Shown piece by piece: positions 11,568 to 20,225 of a stretch of DNA of 64,000 bases. Below the pieces are notes generated by a model. That model did not search any database. It was given only the letters and a program-made list of their open reading frames with translations, and had not been told where the DNA came from. Positions within the stretch are counted from its first letter, which is position 1, and the number at the start of each line of letters is the position of its first letter. The stretch is from Paenisporosarcina antarctica (GTDB lineage Bacteria; Bacillota; Bacilli; Bacillales_A; Planococcaceae), in NCBI RefSeq assembly GCF_004367585.1, contig NZ_CP038015.1, forward strand, positions 2,548,001 through 2,612,000, read 5' to 3'. Both the position numbers and the translations under genes were made by a program.

Positions 11568-13310
11568 TCATTCAATTAAATTCTTGCTGATTGCCATCTC
11601 TCCGCCCAAAAGAGTGAAGTTGCGGATATTATATCTTTTGATTAAATCAGCTGTTGGAACCGGTACAACACTTTTCCGAACCAAAATAATTGGAGCGTTA
11701 TTTTTAGCTGCAAGTACAGATCCAGTCAATGCATCAGCGAAAGCCTCACCAGTTGCGACATACACTTTTTCGGTTTGAAGATTCAATGTATCAATAACGG
11801 CTACCGCCGTTTCAAATCGACTTTTCCCTGAAATTCGTACTGGGCTTTTTAGTTTGTTGAACACAGTAGATGAAACTGCCAATTCTCCACCCATCACAAT
11901 CGTTTTCGGAATCGATTTCAAGACAGTTTGTGTTTCCGCTGGAAGTAGATTCGTTTTGGTTAACAAGATTGGGTATTCATTTTGAGCAGCATAAGAAGAA
12001 ATAGCAAGTGCATCAGGGAAATTGTATCCATCTGTCACGATAGCTTTTTCCGGATTCCCACCCATTCGTACAGCAATTTTTGCTGCCGTTTCGAACCGAT
12101 TTTTCCCTGAAATTCTTTCTACTTTAATTCCCATCGACTTAATACTATTCGCAATAGAACTTGAAACAGCTAGTTCTCCACCGATGATGATTACGTTCTG
12201 CGCATTTAAACGCTTCAGTTCTTCAAAAGTTTCAGGTGCTAATTTTTTCTGATTCGTTAAGAGAATCGGTGCGTCTTGCTGGTAGGCAAGTGGAGATGCA
12301 GCTAGTGCATCCGGGAAATCATAACCTAGAGCAAGAACGACAGTTTTAGCCGTTTTCCACCCATTTTTGGAAATAGCGATGGCAGTCGTAATCCGATTGG
12401 TTCCTGAAATACGATTGACCGTATTACCTTCTCTCACTTTGACTTCGCTTGCTTCACTGATATTTCCAGCACTATCAGTGGCGGTAACATGTAAAGCTGT
12501 TCCTTCTTTTTGTTTTACTATTGAAACCATGTATTTACCTTCTTTATTAGTAACAGCTGTACCCAAAACTGTAGTTCCTACTTTTACTGTAATCTTTGAA
12601 CCAACTTCAGCTGTCCCTGTTACTGATGTGGAACTTGCTGTAACTTCATTCACACTAGGCATTGATGGTTCAACATTATCTTCAAATGAAGTCACAATAC
12701 CATATAAGTCGTCTTCATAATTATCATCATATCCATCTTCATTATCACTATCTATTGCTCCAATGTAATAAGTTCCTGCCTTATGAACCTGGTAAGCTTG
12801 CATCTCAACATCATCTTCATAGTAGAAACCTAAATACTCTAAAAAACCATTTTCATCAAAGTCTTTTTCAAAAGCTGCGAATGCTAGTTCAATCGCATAG
12901 GAGTTTGCCGTTCCTGCTACTAGTAAAACACCCTTTGCTGGCACATTTACTTTAAATATATCAACATCAAACAACGGAAGTAGCTGCCCCACCATTACTC
13001 TATCATTAGGCAGTATATTTGCCGTACTAAAATCATCATTAGGTTCCTTTTCAACTAGCGTTTCTTCACTTGCTGCGCTCTTGTTTAGTTTACTTATATG
13101 TTCTAAACTAGTTGAACTTTTTAATTCTAGTTCAAGATGCTTTAGTTTGAACGGATCAATAACACCTTTTAATAGTGGTTTTTCGATTTGAAGATTAATT
13201 GATTTTTTGAACAACTCATAATTCTGTTCTTCTGCGTGAGCAGTACTTGATACAGACAACAAGGATACTAATACTCCCATAGCAACTATACTTACAAAAC
13301 CTTTTTTCAT
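11568..13310 (-). CDS. Secreted protein with PPC-like domain, Ig-like domain and three cell-wall-binding repeats
   Basis: A 580-aa exported protein. Residues 1-27 form a clear signal peptide ending STAHA. A pre-peptidase C-terminal-like region follows (KEPNDDFSTANIL, VDIFKVNVPAKG) at about 87-210, with Ca-loop-like DSDNEDGYDDNYEDD. A bacterial Ig-like module (VTGTAEVGSKITVKVG) covers about 215-290. From about 295 to the end come three CWB2 repeats (RISGTNRI, RISGKNRFETAA, RISGKSRFETAVA, each with FPDALA / FADALT and IIGGELAVS motifs) that hold proteins to the wall polymer. No catalytic domain is visible, so the job is unknown. Start supported by AAGGAGAGG. It is transcribed alone and divergently from the GntR gene. 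Confidence 0.85.
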   Translation of the reverse strand: MKKGFVSIVAMGVLVSLLSVSSTAHAEEQNYELFKKSINLQIEKPLLKGVIDPFKLKHLELELKSSTSLEHISKLNKSAASEETLVEKEPNDDFSTANILPNDRVMVGQLLPLFDVDIFKVNVPAKGVLLVAGTANSYAIELAFAAFEKDFDENGFLEYLGFYYEDDVEMQAYQVHKAGTYYIGAIDSDNEDGYDDNYEDDLYGIVTSFEDNVEPSMPSVNEVTASSTSVTGTAEVGSKITVKVGTTVLGTAVTNKEGKYMVSIVKQKEGTALHVTATDSAGNISEASEVKVREGNTVNRISGTNRITTAIAISKNGWKTAKTVVLALGYDFPDALAASPLAYQQDAPILLTNQKKLAPETFEELKRLNAQNVIIIGGELAVSSSIANSIKSMGIKVERISGKNRFETAAKIAVRMGGNPEKAIVTDGYNFPDALAISSYAAQNEYPILLTKTNLLPAETQTVLKSIPKTIVMGGELAVSSTVFNKLKSPVRISGKSRFETAVAVIDTLNLQTEKVYVATGEAFADALTGSVLAAKNNAPIILVRKSVVPVPTADLIKRYNIRNFTLLGGEMAISKNLIE

Positions 13311-13515
13311 TTAACCTCTCCTTTTCTAGTTTCCTTATTAAGTAAAAAATCGTTATTTTTATTAATTCTCTACACATCCATAATATTCCTGCATGTCCAT
13401 GTCCAAACAAAACGTTTTAATCCCAATCGTACTGACCCCATATTTGGAGTTTATATGTATGTTTCTTACCAAAACGGATACCTATTTTCAATATATCTAA
13501 TCGAAGTAACTATGA

Positions 13516-13590
13516 ATTGGATACAATATATTTCTATTTTCTATTGAAAACGCATAATAATGCTGATATATTAAGTATATTGTATCCAAT
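13516..13590. promoter_or_regulatory. Pair of inverted 15-bp sites upstream of gntR-lhgO
   Basis: ATTGGATACAATATA at 13516-13530 recurs exactly inverted at 13576-13590 with 45 bases between, just before the GntR-family start. TTGGATACAA-type cores resemble FadR-subfamily operators. The spacing would allow two dimers to bind on either side of the promoter. Autoregulation is inferred. Confidence 0.6.
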
Positions 13591-13611
13591 CTGAAAGGGG
13601 TCGATCATATT

Positions 13612-14280
13612 TTGGATAATAGTAGCGGAGATAAGTCAACCGTCGTTACCTCTGTAACTAGAAGTCTCAGAACAGCTATTTTGGATGGGACGTTGAAAAA
13701 AGGGGACCGTCTGATTCAGGAGGAATGGGCTGAACGATTGAACGTAAGTCGAATGCCTATTCGAGAAGCGCTCACACAACTTCAGATGGAAGGTTTAGTG
13801 GAGATGGTCCCGCATAAAGGCGCAATCGTTACACCGATTACACGAGATAATATAGAAGAGATTTACCATACTCGCTCTTTATTGGAAGGGTTGGCAGTCG
13901 AAAAATCACTTCCCTTTTTAACACAAGAGAATAAAAATCAATTACTTTTGATATTAATTGAAATGGAAGAGCTTCAGTTATGTGATGAAACAAATGATAA
14001 ATATATACGTCTGAACGCATCTTTTCATGAAACGCTGCGTAAAGGTTGTCCATGGCCGAGAGTTCAAAAAATGGTAGAAACACTTGGCATCTCACCTATT
14101 GCGCCAAATTTACTCATTGATTATTATCCAGAAACACAGCGCGAACACCGGATGATTTATGAAGCGGCTTTGCGTGGGGATCCTAGTGAGCTTAGGGCAG
14201 CCGTGGAATATCACATTTTGCGGACAAAGAATAATTTAATTCATTATATGGATTTATTAAGTGAAAAAAATACAGACTAA
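13612..14280 (+). CDS. GntR/FadR-family regulator, probable glutarate-utilisation regulator
   Basis: A 222-aa regulator with an N-terminal winged helix (SLRTAILDGTLKKGDRLIQE, LNVSRMPIREALTQLQMEGL) and a C-terminal FCD helical domain with metal-ligand-type residues (NASFHETL, H near 165 and 194). The start is TTG at 13612 preceded by AAAGGGG. It lies 17 bases before lhgO, so the two form an operon. In E. coli the FadR-type regulator CsiR/GlaR controls glutarate hydroxylase and LhgO, and this gene probably does the equivalent. Effector identity is inferred only. Confidence 0.82.
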   Translation: MDNSSGDKSTVVTSVTRSLRTAILDGTLKKGDRLIQEEWAERLNVSRMPIREALTQLQMEGLVEMVPHKGAIVTPITRDNIEEIYHTRSLLEGLAVEKSLPFLTQENKNQLLLILIEMEELQLCDETNDKYIRLNASFHETLRKGCPWPRVQKMVETLGISPIAPNLLIDYYPETQREHRMIYEAALRGDPSELRAAVEYHILRTKNNLIHYMDLLSEKNTD

Positions 14281-14297
14281 ATAGGAGTGATTCAATC

Positions 14298-15512
14298 GTG
14301 TATGATTTCGCGGTTATTGGTGGAGGAATAGTAGGTTTATCAACGGGAATGGCACTTTATAAACGGTTTCCTAATGCAAAAGTAGTTATTATTGAAAAGG
14401 AGTCTGTTGTTGCGGACCACCAAACAGGGCATAACAGTGGGGTTATTCATTCTGGTATTTATTATAAACCAGGCAGTTACAAAGCTCGTTTTGCACGTCA
14501 AGGAAGCAAGTCGATGACTGATTTCTGTCAAACACACGGGATTAATCATGATATTTGTGGAAAAGTTATTGTCGCAACCAAGCAAGAAGAGTTAGTGCTT
14601 CTTGATAATTTATATACTAGAGGACTCCAAAATGATCTAGTTATCCAAAAAATTGGTGCGGCTGAATTAAAGGAAATCGAACCACATGTTAACGGTCTTG
14701 GGGCGATTCGTGTTGCACAAGCTGGTATCGTAAATTATCGTGAGGTAAGTGAAAAATTCGCAGATATTATTTTGGAGCATGGCGGGGAAATTCAGTTAAA
14801 TACAAAAGTAGAAAAAATTCACGAAGAATCAGATCAAGTAGTAATCGAGACAAGCAAAGGTATTTTGAAAGCGCGTATGGTTATTAATTGTGCCGGTCTT
14901 CACAGTGACCGAATAGCTACTGCAGCGGGTTATAAAACTGACATGAAGATCGTTCCGTTCCGTGGAGAGTATTTTAAATTGAAACCGGAAAAACGATATC
15001 TTGTTAAACATTTAATATACCCAGTACCAAATCCGAATTTCCCATTTTTAGGGGTCCATTTCACACGCATGATCAGCGGAGAAATTGATGCAGGACCTAA
15101 TGCTGTGCTAAGTTTTAAACGTGAAGGGTATAAAAAGACTGATTTCAATGCAAAAGATCTAATGGAAGTATTAGGTTATCCTGGTTTTTGGAAATTAGCA
15201 AGTAAATTTATGAAAGAAGGAATGGATGAATACGTCCGTTCATTTAGCAAAAAGCAATTTACGAAAAGCCTTCAAGAATTAATACCTGAAATCCAGGAAG
15301 ATGATTTAATTCCAGCACCTGCAGGCGTTCGTGCGCAGGGATTAAAGAGCGATGGGAATTTGGTAGATGACTTTTACATCGTCATGGGAAAACGGACCAT
15401 ACATGTTTGTAATGCGCCCTCCCCCGCTGCCACCGCTTCTATTGAAATTGGTAAAGAAGTGGTTAGCCGTATTCCAGTGCAAATACACTTATTAGAAATG
15501 GCTTTAGTTTAA
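14298..15512 (+). CDS. lhgO: L-2-hydroxyglutarate dehydrogenase/oxidase
   Basis: FAD enzyme that oxidises L-2-hydroxyglutarate to 2-oxoglutarate, giving electrons to quinone or oxygen. The 404-aa protein opens with YDFAVIGGGIVGLSTGMAL (FAD-binding Rossmann loop), then HNSGVIHSGIYYKPGSYKAR, a hallmark of LhgO, and ends with a second nucleotide-loop-like APSPAATASIEIG. The start is GTG at 14298 with AGGAG 10 bases upstream. The glutarate 2-hydroxylase that makes its substrate is at 20226, separated by an IS30/prophage insert, so the pair probably once lay together. Confidence 0.93.
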   Translation: MYDFAVIGGGIVGLSTGMALYKRFPNAKVVIIEKESVVADHQTGHNSGVIHSGIYYKPGSYKARFARQGSKSMTDFCQTHGINHDICGKVIVATKQEELVLLDNLYTRGLQNDLVIQKIGAAELKEIEPHVNGLGAIRVAQAGIVNYREVSEKFADIILEHGGEIQLNTKVEKIHEESDQVVIETSKGILKARMVINCAGLHSDRIATAAGYKTDMKIVPFRGEYFKLKPEKRYLVKHLIYPVPNPNFPFLGVHFTRMISGEIDAGPNAVLSFKREGYKKTDFNAKDLMEVLGYPGFWKLASKFMKEGMDEYVRSFSKKQFTKSLQELIPEIQEDDLIPAPAGVRAQGLKSDGNLVDDFYIVMGKRTIHVCNAPSPAATASIEIGKEVVSRIPVQIHLLEMALV

Positions 15513-15588
15513 ATTACTGTATTTCTAGCAAACTGAGCATGGAGAAAAAATGAACGGAAATAAGGAAACATTACATTATTTATTGACT

Positions 15589-15750
15589 ATGTAGATTAAC
15601 ATGTTAAGTCGAACGGTAGATAAAAAAATAGCTCATTAGAGTACACAGTAGTTAACGCTAATCAACTAAAGGAGTGTCCCTAATGAGCTACAGACATATG
15701 GTAACACAGGAACGTGTTTTAGTTGAAGTCTATACACTGTTCAATTCCTG
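15589..15750 (+). mobile_element. Left end of IS30-like element with transposase N-terminus
   Basis: The terminal sequence at 15589-15623 (core TTAAGTCGAACGGTAGATAA) is matched inverted at 19880-19916, the right end. GGAGTGTCCCTA precedes an ATG at 15683 that opens MSYRHMVTQERVLVEVYT, like the first residues of IS30 transposases. The frame stops soon after and the rest of the transposase is missing here; its C-terminal part is 3.6 kb away. Confidence 0.7.
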
Positions 15751-16070
15751 ATGTAAATAATATTGAAGCATTTGATGCAGTCAACAATGAATCTACATTT
15801 ATATCTTTTATGGGTAGCATAATCCACCGCTTTCATCTTGCGAAAAAAAAAAAAAAAAAAATAAACAAGGATGCCTTGATAGTGTTAATTAGATTTGTGT
15901 TTAATGTAACTTATGCACCTACTGTTGAGCAACAACCGTTACATTATCATCAAATTCTTTCTGAGATGGAACTATACTTTTCCATACTCCATTTCTTTAT
16001 ATCTTTTATAATTGATTTATATTGAAATACCTTTATACACTCGTTTACACTCTCCCGTGTAAAACAGATA
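15751..16070. other. Gene-free degenerate stretch with A18 tract
   Basis: Between the IS30 left end and the phage tail gene. It holds a run of 18 A at 15843-15860 and no frame with a credible start and ribosome site. A weak hairpin near 16040-16062 (GTTTACAC / GTGTAAAAC) could end the phage gene. Probably decayed prophage DNA. Confidence 0.4.
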
Positions 16071-18539
16071 TTAAATCACAATATTTCCATTCAAAACATC
16101 TCCCGCTGCTGATGTAATGCCTCCATTTAAGCAAACATTGGATATAATTTTGCTATTTGAAGCAAGAGAGGTATTAATAGCATTAGTTAAAACATGTGAT
16201 GTTGTCGCATAAAATTTATTTCCTATGATTAGAGCGTTATTGATACCACTTACTAAATATACTGCTGTTCCTATCCCTGATGTTAATCCTGATATTATTT
16301 CATTTGAAATAAACTCATATTTACCGATGGTGCTAAAGAAAACGGGAGATGAACCCGTAAAATCTTCTATGACGTTTTTAATAATTCTTGCTCGTCCAGT
16401 TCCACTACCACCAGTACCAAAAATCACATAACTACCTGGTCTTTTGAAGACATTATTTTCAATCAACACCACCACATTTGTATCAAATATTAGATGATAA
16501 GATTTGGTAGTGTAGTTTCCTTGATTGAATGTATTTCCTTTTATTGTACAGCTACCACCAGTTATTTTCATTCCTGTTCCGTACTCATCAACCGAATTAT
16601 TATTGATTATGATGTTAGTGCTTGATTGTTCTATACGAACTCCGAAGAGCGTATCCCGAAGCGAATTGCCAATTAAACTAACAAATTTGGATTGGAGTAT
16701 CTTAACCGCATCCACTGCACATTTCCAAGCTATGTTTCCACTAATAAGGACTTCCTCTGCTTGAAAACAAAGAATACTGGTATTAACGTTAGATATATTG
16801 TTACCCATTACCGTTACATTCTTCCCTCTTATGTCCACTCCCACATTAAAACCATTGATTGTGTTTCCTGTAATAGTAACATGATTCCCATCTTTTCCCT
16901 CAGAAACTCCTAACGAACCAATAGCGATTTTTAAATTGTCGATACGTTTAAAAACATTATTAGAAATAATGGTATCTGTACCAAAACCATAAGAAATAAT
17001 GTTGTCGGAAAAGTTTTCTGTAATAACAACTTCATATCCGTTAAAGTTACCTACCGAGGTATTTACGTTACCCACAAGTTTATTGTTACGGATGATTATT
17101 TTTAACGGAGTTTCATAATCTATACTACCTTCTCCATATCCTTCAAGGTCTATTCCATATCTAGGTGCTGTTCCATCATGAATCCCGTCATTTATTCCAG
17201 CATTTAATATTTGACAATTTTCAACGATAACTTGGTCACAAGCCGTAATTGATATGTTATTTCTACGTGACGAGTCTATAACACATCCACTGATTCGGAT
17301 TCGACTAGGAGGAGCGTAAGGATTATTAACATCGTAATTAATCAATCCCGGTGAAAACAAGATAATGCCATCACCTGTGAGTTCTTTTATAGTTACTCTA
17401 TCTATAATAATATCAGATGCACCATAAAGATAAATACCGAAACCGTATTCATGTGTAGAATGAGTAGGGTCACCAGTGTAATCATGTGTTTTTCTATCAC
17501 CGTGAATTTGACCGCCTATAATTGTGATGTTGTTTTGTGTTTTTGATAGATAAATACATGCATAAGATGCTGAGGCATTTGACTCAACTTTCAGAATTGT
17601 GTCGCTACTCATTTCAAAAATCATATTGCTAGGAATTTTTATACCTGTGTCAATATTTCTTGATTTAGCTGTTCCGCTTTCATTAACAGAATCAATCAAG
17701 AAAGTTCCTGATGGCAACAAAACATGTCTGTAATCATTAGAAGAATACCATTGAAGAGCATTATTTATTCCGTCTGTTGTTGCTCTTGCATTTGTACCAT
17801 CGTTTTTTATTCCCCATTTACTTAGATCAATAACCTCACCTAACTTCGAGACTTGTGCCAACTGTTGATTAATGTTATCAATAACAGTTGGATTATATAC
17901 GTCCGTTACCACCCAACCCGTACCCAATACATACCTAAAAGATGTAGATATATTTGTCACCCTTACAGTGTCACCATGTGATGGATTTGGATATGCGGAA
18001 TTACGTGATGCCACACTTGACACCGCGTTTAAATATCGTGTTTCGTTGTCTGTTGCTACTTGTAAAGCATAATCGCCTTGTTCATTTGCATAAATAGCAG
18101 CATCTTCAGCCGATTGTATGATTAAGGGTCCATCGTTTAACACGATTTCGATTAATGTCGCTTCATTCTCAGATGGAATATAACCATTACCTGTTGGATC
18201 TACTACCACTTGATAAGGAAAACTAAGAGTCGATACACGCCCATTAACATCATAAAATTGTGCCATAGCGACCACACTTCCTGCTATAGCTGTTTCACTA
18301 GAATTTAATATAAACGTAGCTTTATTACCTACTTTTGTGCCTTGCGTTAAAACTACATTATTATCTCGTCTAGTGTTTGCGAGTGAAACTGTAGTCGCTC
18401 CTGTTAAATCAAATGGAACTCCATTTTCCATAACTTCCAAAATAAAAACCACTGAGTCATTTTGCGTGACTATTGGCTGAATGATGCTCCTTGCCTCTTT
18501 TATATCCACAAGGATATTAAAAATGTTTTTCATTTCCAT
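16071..18539 (-). CDS. Phage baseplate upper protein / tail fibre with parallel beta-helix
   Basis: An 822-aa virion-type protein. Residues 1-130 resemble the BppU N-terminal domain of Gram-positive siphophage baseplates (IVTQNDSVVFILEVMENGVP, LTGATTVSLANT). A short helical linker is at about 145-175. From about 235 a pectate-lyase-3-type start (SKWGIKNDGTNARATTDGIN) leads into many beta-helix rungs rich in ITGN, VSIRNN and IISNN turns up to the end. Such proteins bind or depolymerise host surface glycans. The gene is intact and has an RBS-like GGAGGAAT, but its phage neighbours are broken. It lies inside the two ends of an IS30-like element, so it is an isolated prophage remnant. Confidence 0.82.
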   Translation of the reverse strand: MEMKNIFNILVDIKEARSIIQPIVTQNDSVVFILEVMENGVPFDLTGATTVSLANTRRDNNVVLTQGTKVGNKATFILNSSETAIAGSVVAMAQFYDVNGRVSTLSFPYQVVVDPTGNGYIPSENEATLIEIVLNDGPLIIQSAEDAAIYANEQGDYALQVATDNETRYLNAVSSVASRNSAYPNPSHGDTVRVTNISTSFRYVLGTGWVVTDVYNPTVIDNINQQLAQVSKLGEVIDLSKWGIKNDGTNARATTDGINNALQWYSSNDYRHVLLPSGTFLIDSVNESGTAKSRNIDTGIKIPSNMIFEMSSDTILKVESNASASYACIYLSKTQNNITIIGGQIHGDRKTHDYTGDPTHSTHEYGFGIYLYGASDIIIDRVTIKELTGDGIILFSPGLINYDVNNPYAPPSRIRISGCVIDSSRRNNISITACDQVIVENCQILNAGINDGIHDGTAPRYGIDLEGYGEGSIDYETPLKIIIRNNKLVGNVNTSVGNFNGYEVVITENFSDNIISYGFGTDTIISNNVFKRIDNLKIAIGSLGVSEGKDGNHVTITGNTINGFNVGVDIRGKNVTVMGNNISNVNTSILCFQAEEVLISGNIAWKCAVDAVKILQSKFVSLIGNSLRDTLFGVRIEQSSTNIIINNNSVDEYGTGMKITGGSCTIKGNTFNQGNYTTKSYHLIFDTNVVVLIENNVFKRPGSYVIFGTGGSGTGRARIIKNVIEDFTGSSPVFFSTIGKYEFISNEIISGLTSGIGTAVYLVSGINNALIIGNKFYATTSHVLTNAINTSLASNSKIISNVCLNGGITSAAGDVLNGNIVI

Positions 18540-18555
18540 ACATTATTCCTCCTTC

Positions 18556-19260
18556 TTATAAATACAGATATCTAAATTTAAAGCTAATTTCAAATACTTT
18601 TGTTAGTCCTTCTATGGTGAAATTATTTTTTCCCTTGGATAAAGTGATAAGTTCTAAATTCGTGTTACCACAATATTTACTCCATTGCGTTTTGATTTAG
18701 CGATACCTGATGTAAACGTACCTGTGTATTGCCATATATCAACTGTTGTATTGTTCGTTATTTTCAAGATTGTGGAAGGTGCAGTAGTAGAGTGAAATTA
18801 GTAACTCAGATTGTATGGGGTCAATGTTTACACTTCCTGCGTTGTGAATTGAAATGGTGGTTATCGTTAACAGCGTTAAATGTTTACGCATCCATTGTTG
18901 TTCCTATCGACTCACAATATGGTTTAGCAGAAAAGAAAGTAATCGCCACCTTTGCCGTTCGCCCATTGAGTCGCTGTATATTAAAATCCGTCAACTTCTA
19001 CTCTCCATCTTTTACCTTCGGTTTGAGTATCTACTATATAAAAGGTTTCAAGTGGGTCTAAGATTGCAACCGATGCATCACGAGACTGATAAAAAAATTT
19101 TTCTTGTATATTTCGACTGTTGCGATTTTTATCTAATAGAATATCGCCATCCCAAACGCTGTCCGTAATCTTGTAGTATATGAAGGGTCAGGTATAAATT
19201 CTAACCATTTCACACCACCTAAATTAATTTTTGCCATGTTTAAATCGTATATTTTCACCT
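18556..19260 (-). pseudogene. Remnant of phage distal tail protein
   Basis: Upstream of the baseplate gene and on the same strand, frames broken by shifts still read NTNLELITLSKGKNNFTIEG then FEISFKFRYLYL and stop at 18556. This is the typical C-terminal end of siphophage distal tail proteins. Farther up, a segment reads APSTILKITNNTTVDIWQY. The order Dit then BppU-type protein is normal in Gram-positive phage tail modules. The assignment rests on short stretches, so it is moderate. Confidence 0.55.
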
Positions 19261-19329
19261 CAGTCCATTAAAAAATACATCCGATTTGATCTGTACCCCA
19301 TTTGTATGCGGCTCACGGTCTGTTTCATT

Positions 19330-19916
19330 TATCCCAAAATTTTTTTATCCGTTAAGGGAAAAAGCTTAAAAACAATGAACTGGAAACACGAGGGAAAATG
19401 CCACAACTAAAAGAAATTCATACCCGCGTAAGACGCACCGAAACCAGGTAGGGCACTTGGAAGTGGACACGATTATAGGAAAGGCCCATAAGAGTCAGAT
19501 TCTCACACTAACGGAGCGAACAAGTCGTTTCACCATTATTCAAAAATTATCATCAAAGTCTGCTAGCACAACGGCTCAGACAATCATTTCTCTTTTGAAA
19601 AACCTACCTAAAAGGATGGTAAGTCCATTACCGCCGACACAGGAAAGGAATTTCATTCATGGATTGAGGTAGTAGAAATCCCCCTCTACTTCGCTGATCC
19701 AGGTGCTCCTGGCCAACGTGGAACCAATGAAAATAGTAACGGTCGAGTCCGGAGAACCTATCCAAAAGAACAGATTTCAGCCAGATGACACAGGAAGAAA
19801 TCATCGATTTTCTCTTGAATTTCAATCAAATTCCAAGAAAAGTACTTAACTACAACACTTCCTTTGAGATATTTATGAATTATCTACCGCGTTCGACTTG
19901 AGTTGACAATTTACAA
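19330..19916 (+). pseudogene. IS30-family transposase, C-terminal part and right end
   Basis: Across several frames one can read the IS30 DDE core: GHLEVDTIIGKAHKSQILTL then TERTSRFTIIQKLSSKSA, a damaged DNGKEF region, YFADPGAPGQRGTNENSNG, and a tail TQEEIIDFLLNFNQIPRKVL. Frameshifts and stops make it inactive. The terminal sequence at 19880-19916 is the inverted partner of 15589-15623, giving one element expanded to about 4.3 kb by prophage DNA. IS30 elements are normally near 1 kb. Confidence 0.8.
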
Positions 19917-19929
19917 TATTAGAAATTAA

Positions 19930-19957
19930 TTGACAATCAATCTATGAACATGATAAA
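19930..19957 (+). promoter_or_regulatory. Possible promoter upstream of glaH leader
   Basis: TTGACA at 19930-19935 with GATAAA at 19952-19957, spacing 16. It lies directly beyond the IS30 right end, so glaH may have acquired or kept its own promoter. A second TTGACA at 20041 has no clear -10. Confidence 0.4.
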
Positions 19958-20069
19958 ATCAAATTAATCCAATGTTATGAATATTTTCATCTTTGAAAAC
20001 TTGATTTTCAAACTCATGAACAGTTTATACGTAATTGGAATTGACAATCGTAAATAATAAATTGAACTG

Positions 20070-20175
20070 CTTATTCGCTGTGACTCTATTACATAGAGCG
20101 GTGAAGTGAATATAAGCCAGTTGTACAGGTACATCCTAATTTTATTAGGGAACCTGTATAGCTGGCTTTTTTAAT
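20070..20175 (+). promoter_or_regulatory. Structured leader with terminator upstream of glaH
   Basis: CTTATTCGCT (20070-20079) can pair with AGTGAATATAAG (20105-20116), enclosing a CTCTAT / ATAGAG hairpin (20084-20098). The base of that stem overlaps a strong terminator: 20115-20130 pairs with 20152-20167 over 16 bp with two G-U wobbles that are allowed only in plus-strand RNA. An inner CCTAAT/ATTAGG stem and T6 complete it. glaH starts 50 bases further on. It may be an attenuator or riboswitch for glaH, or it may simply end upstream transcription. Confidence 0.5.
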
Positions 20176-20225
20176 TTCCTATTTACCTGATTCATCTATT
20201 TACTAATAAACAGGAGGAATTACCC

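Noticed and set aside
13540-13555. Possible cre site TGAAAACGCATAAT upstream of gntR
   Set aside because: The second half does not match the cre consensus (TNNCA absent).
15843-15860. Run of 18 A as a phase-variation switch
   Set aside because: It lies in a gene-free remnant with no frame or promoter that it could switch.
16071-18539. Secreted pectate lyase
   Set aside because: No signal peptide; the N-terminus is a baseplate domain and the neighbour is a phage tail gene remnant, so it is a tail protein with a beta-helix.
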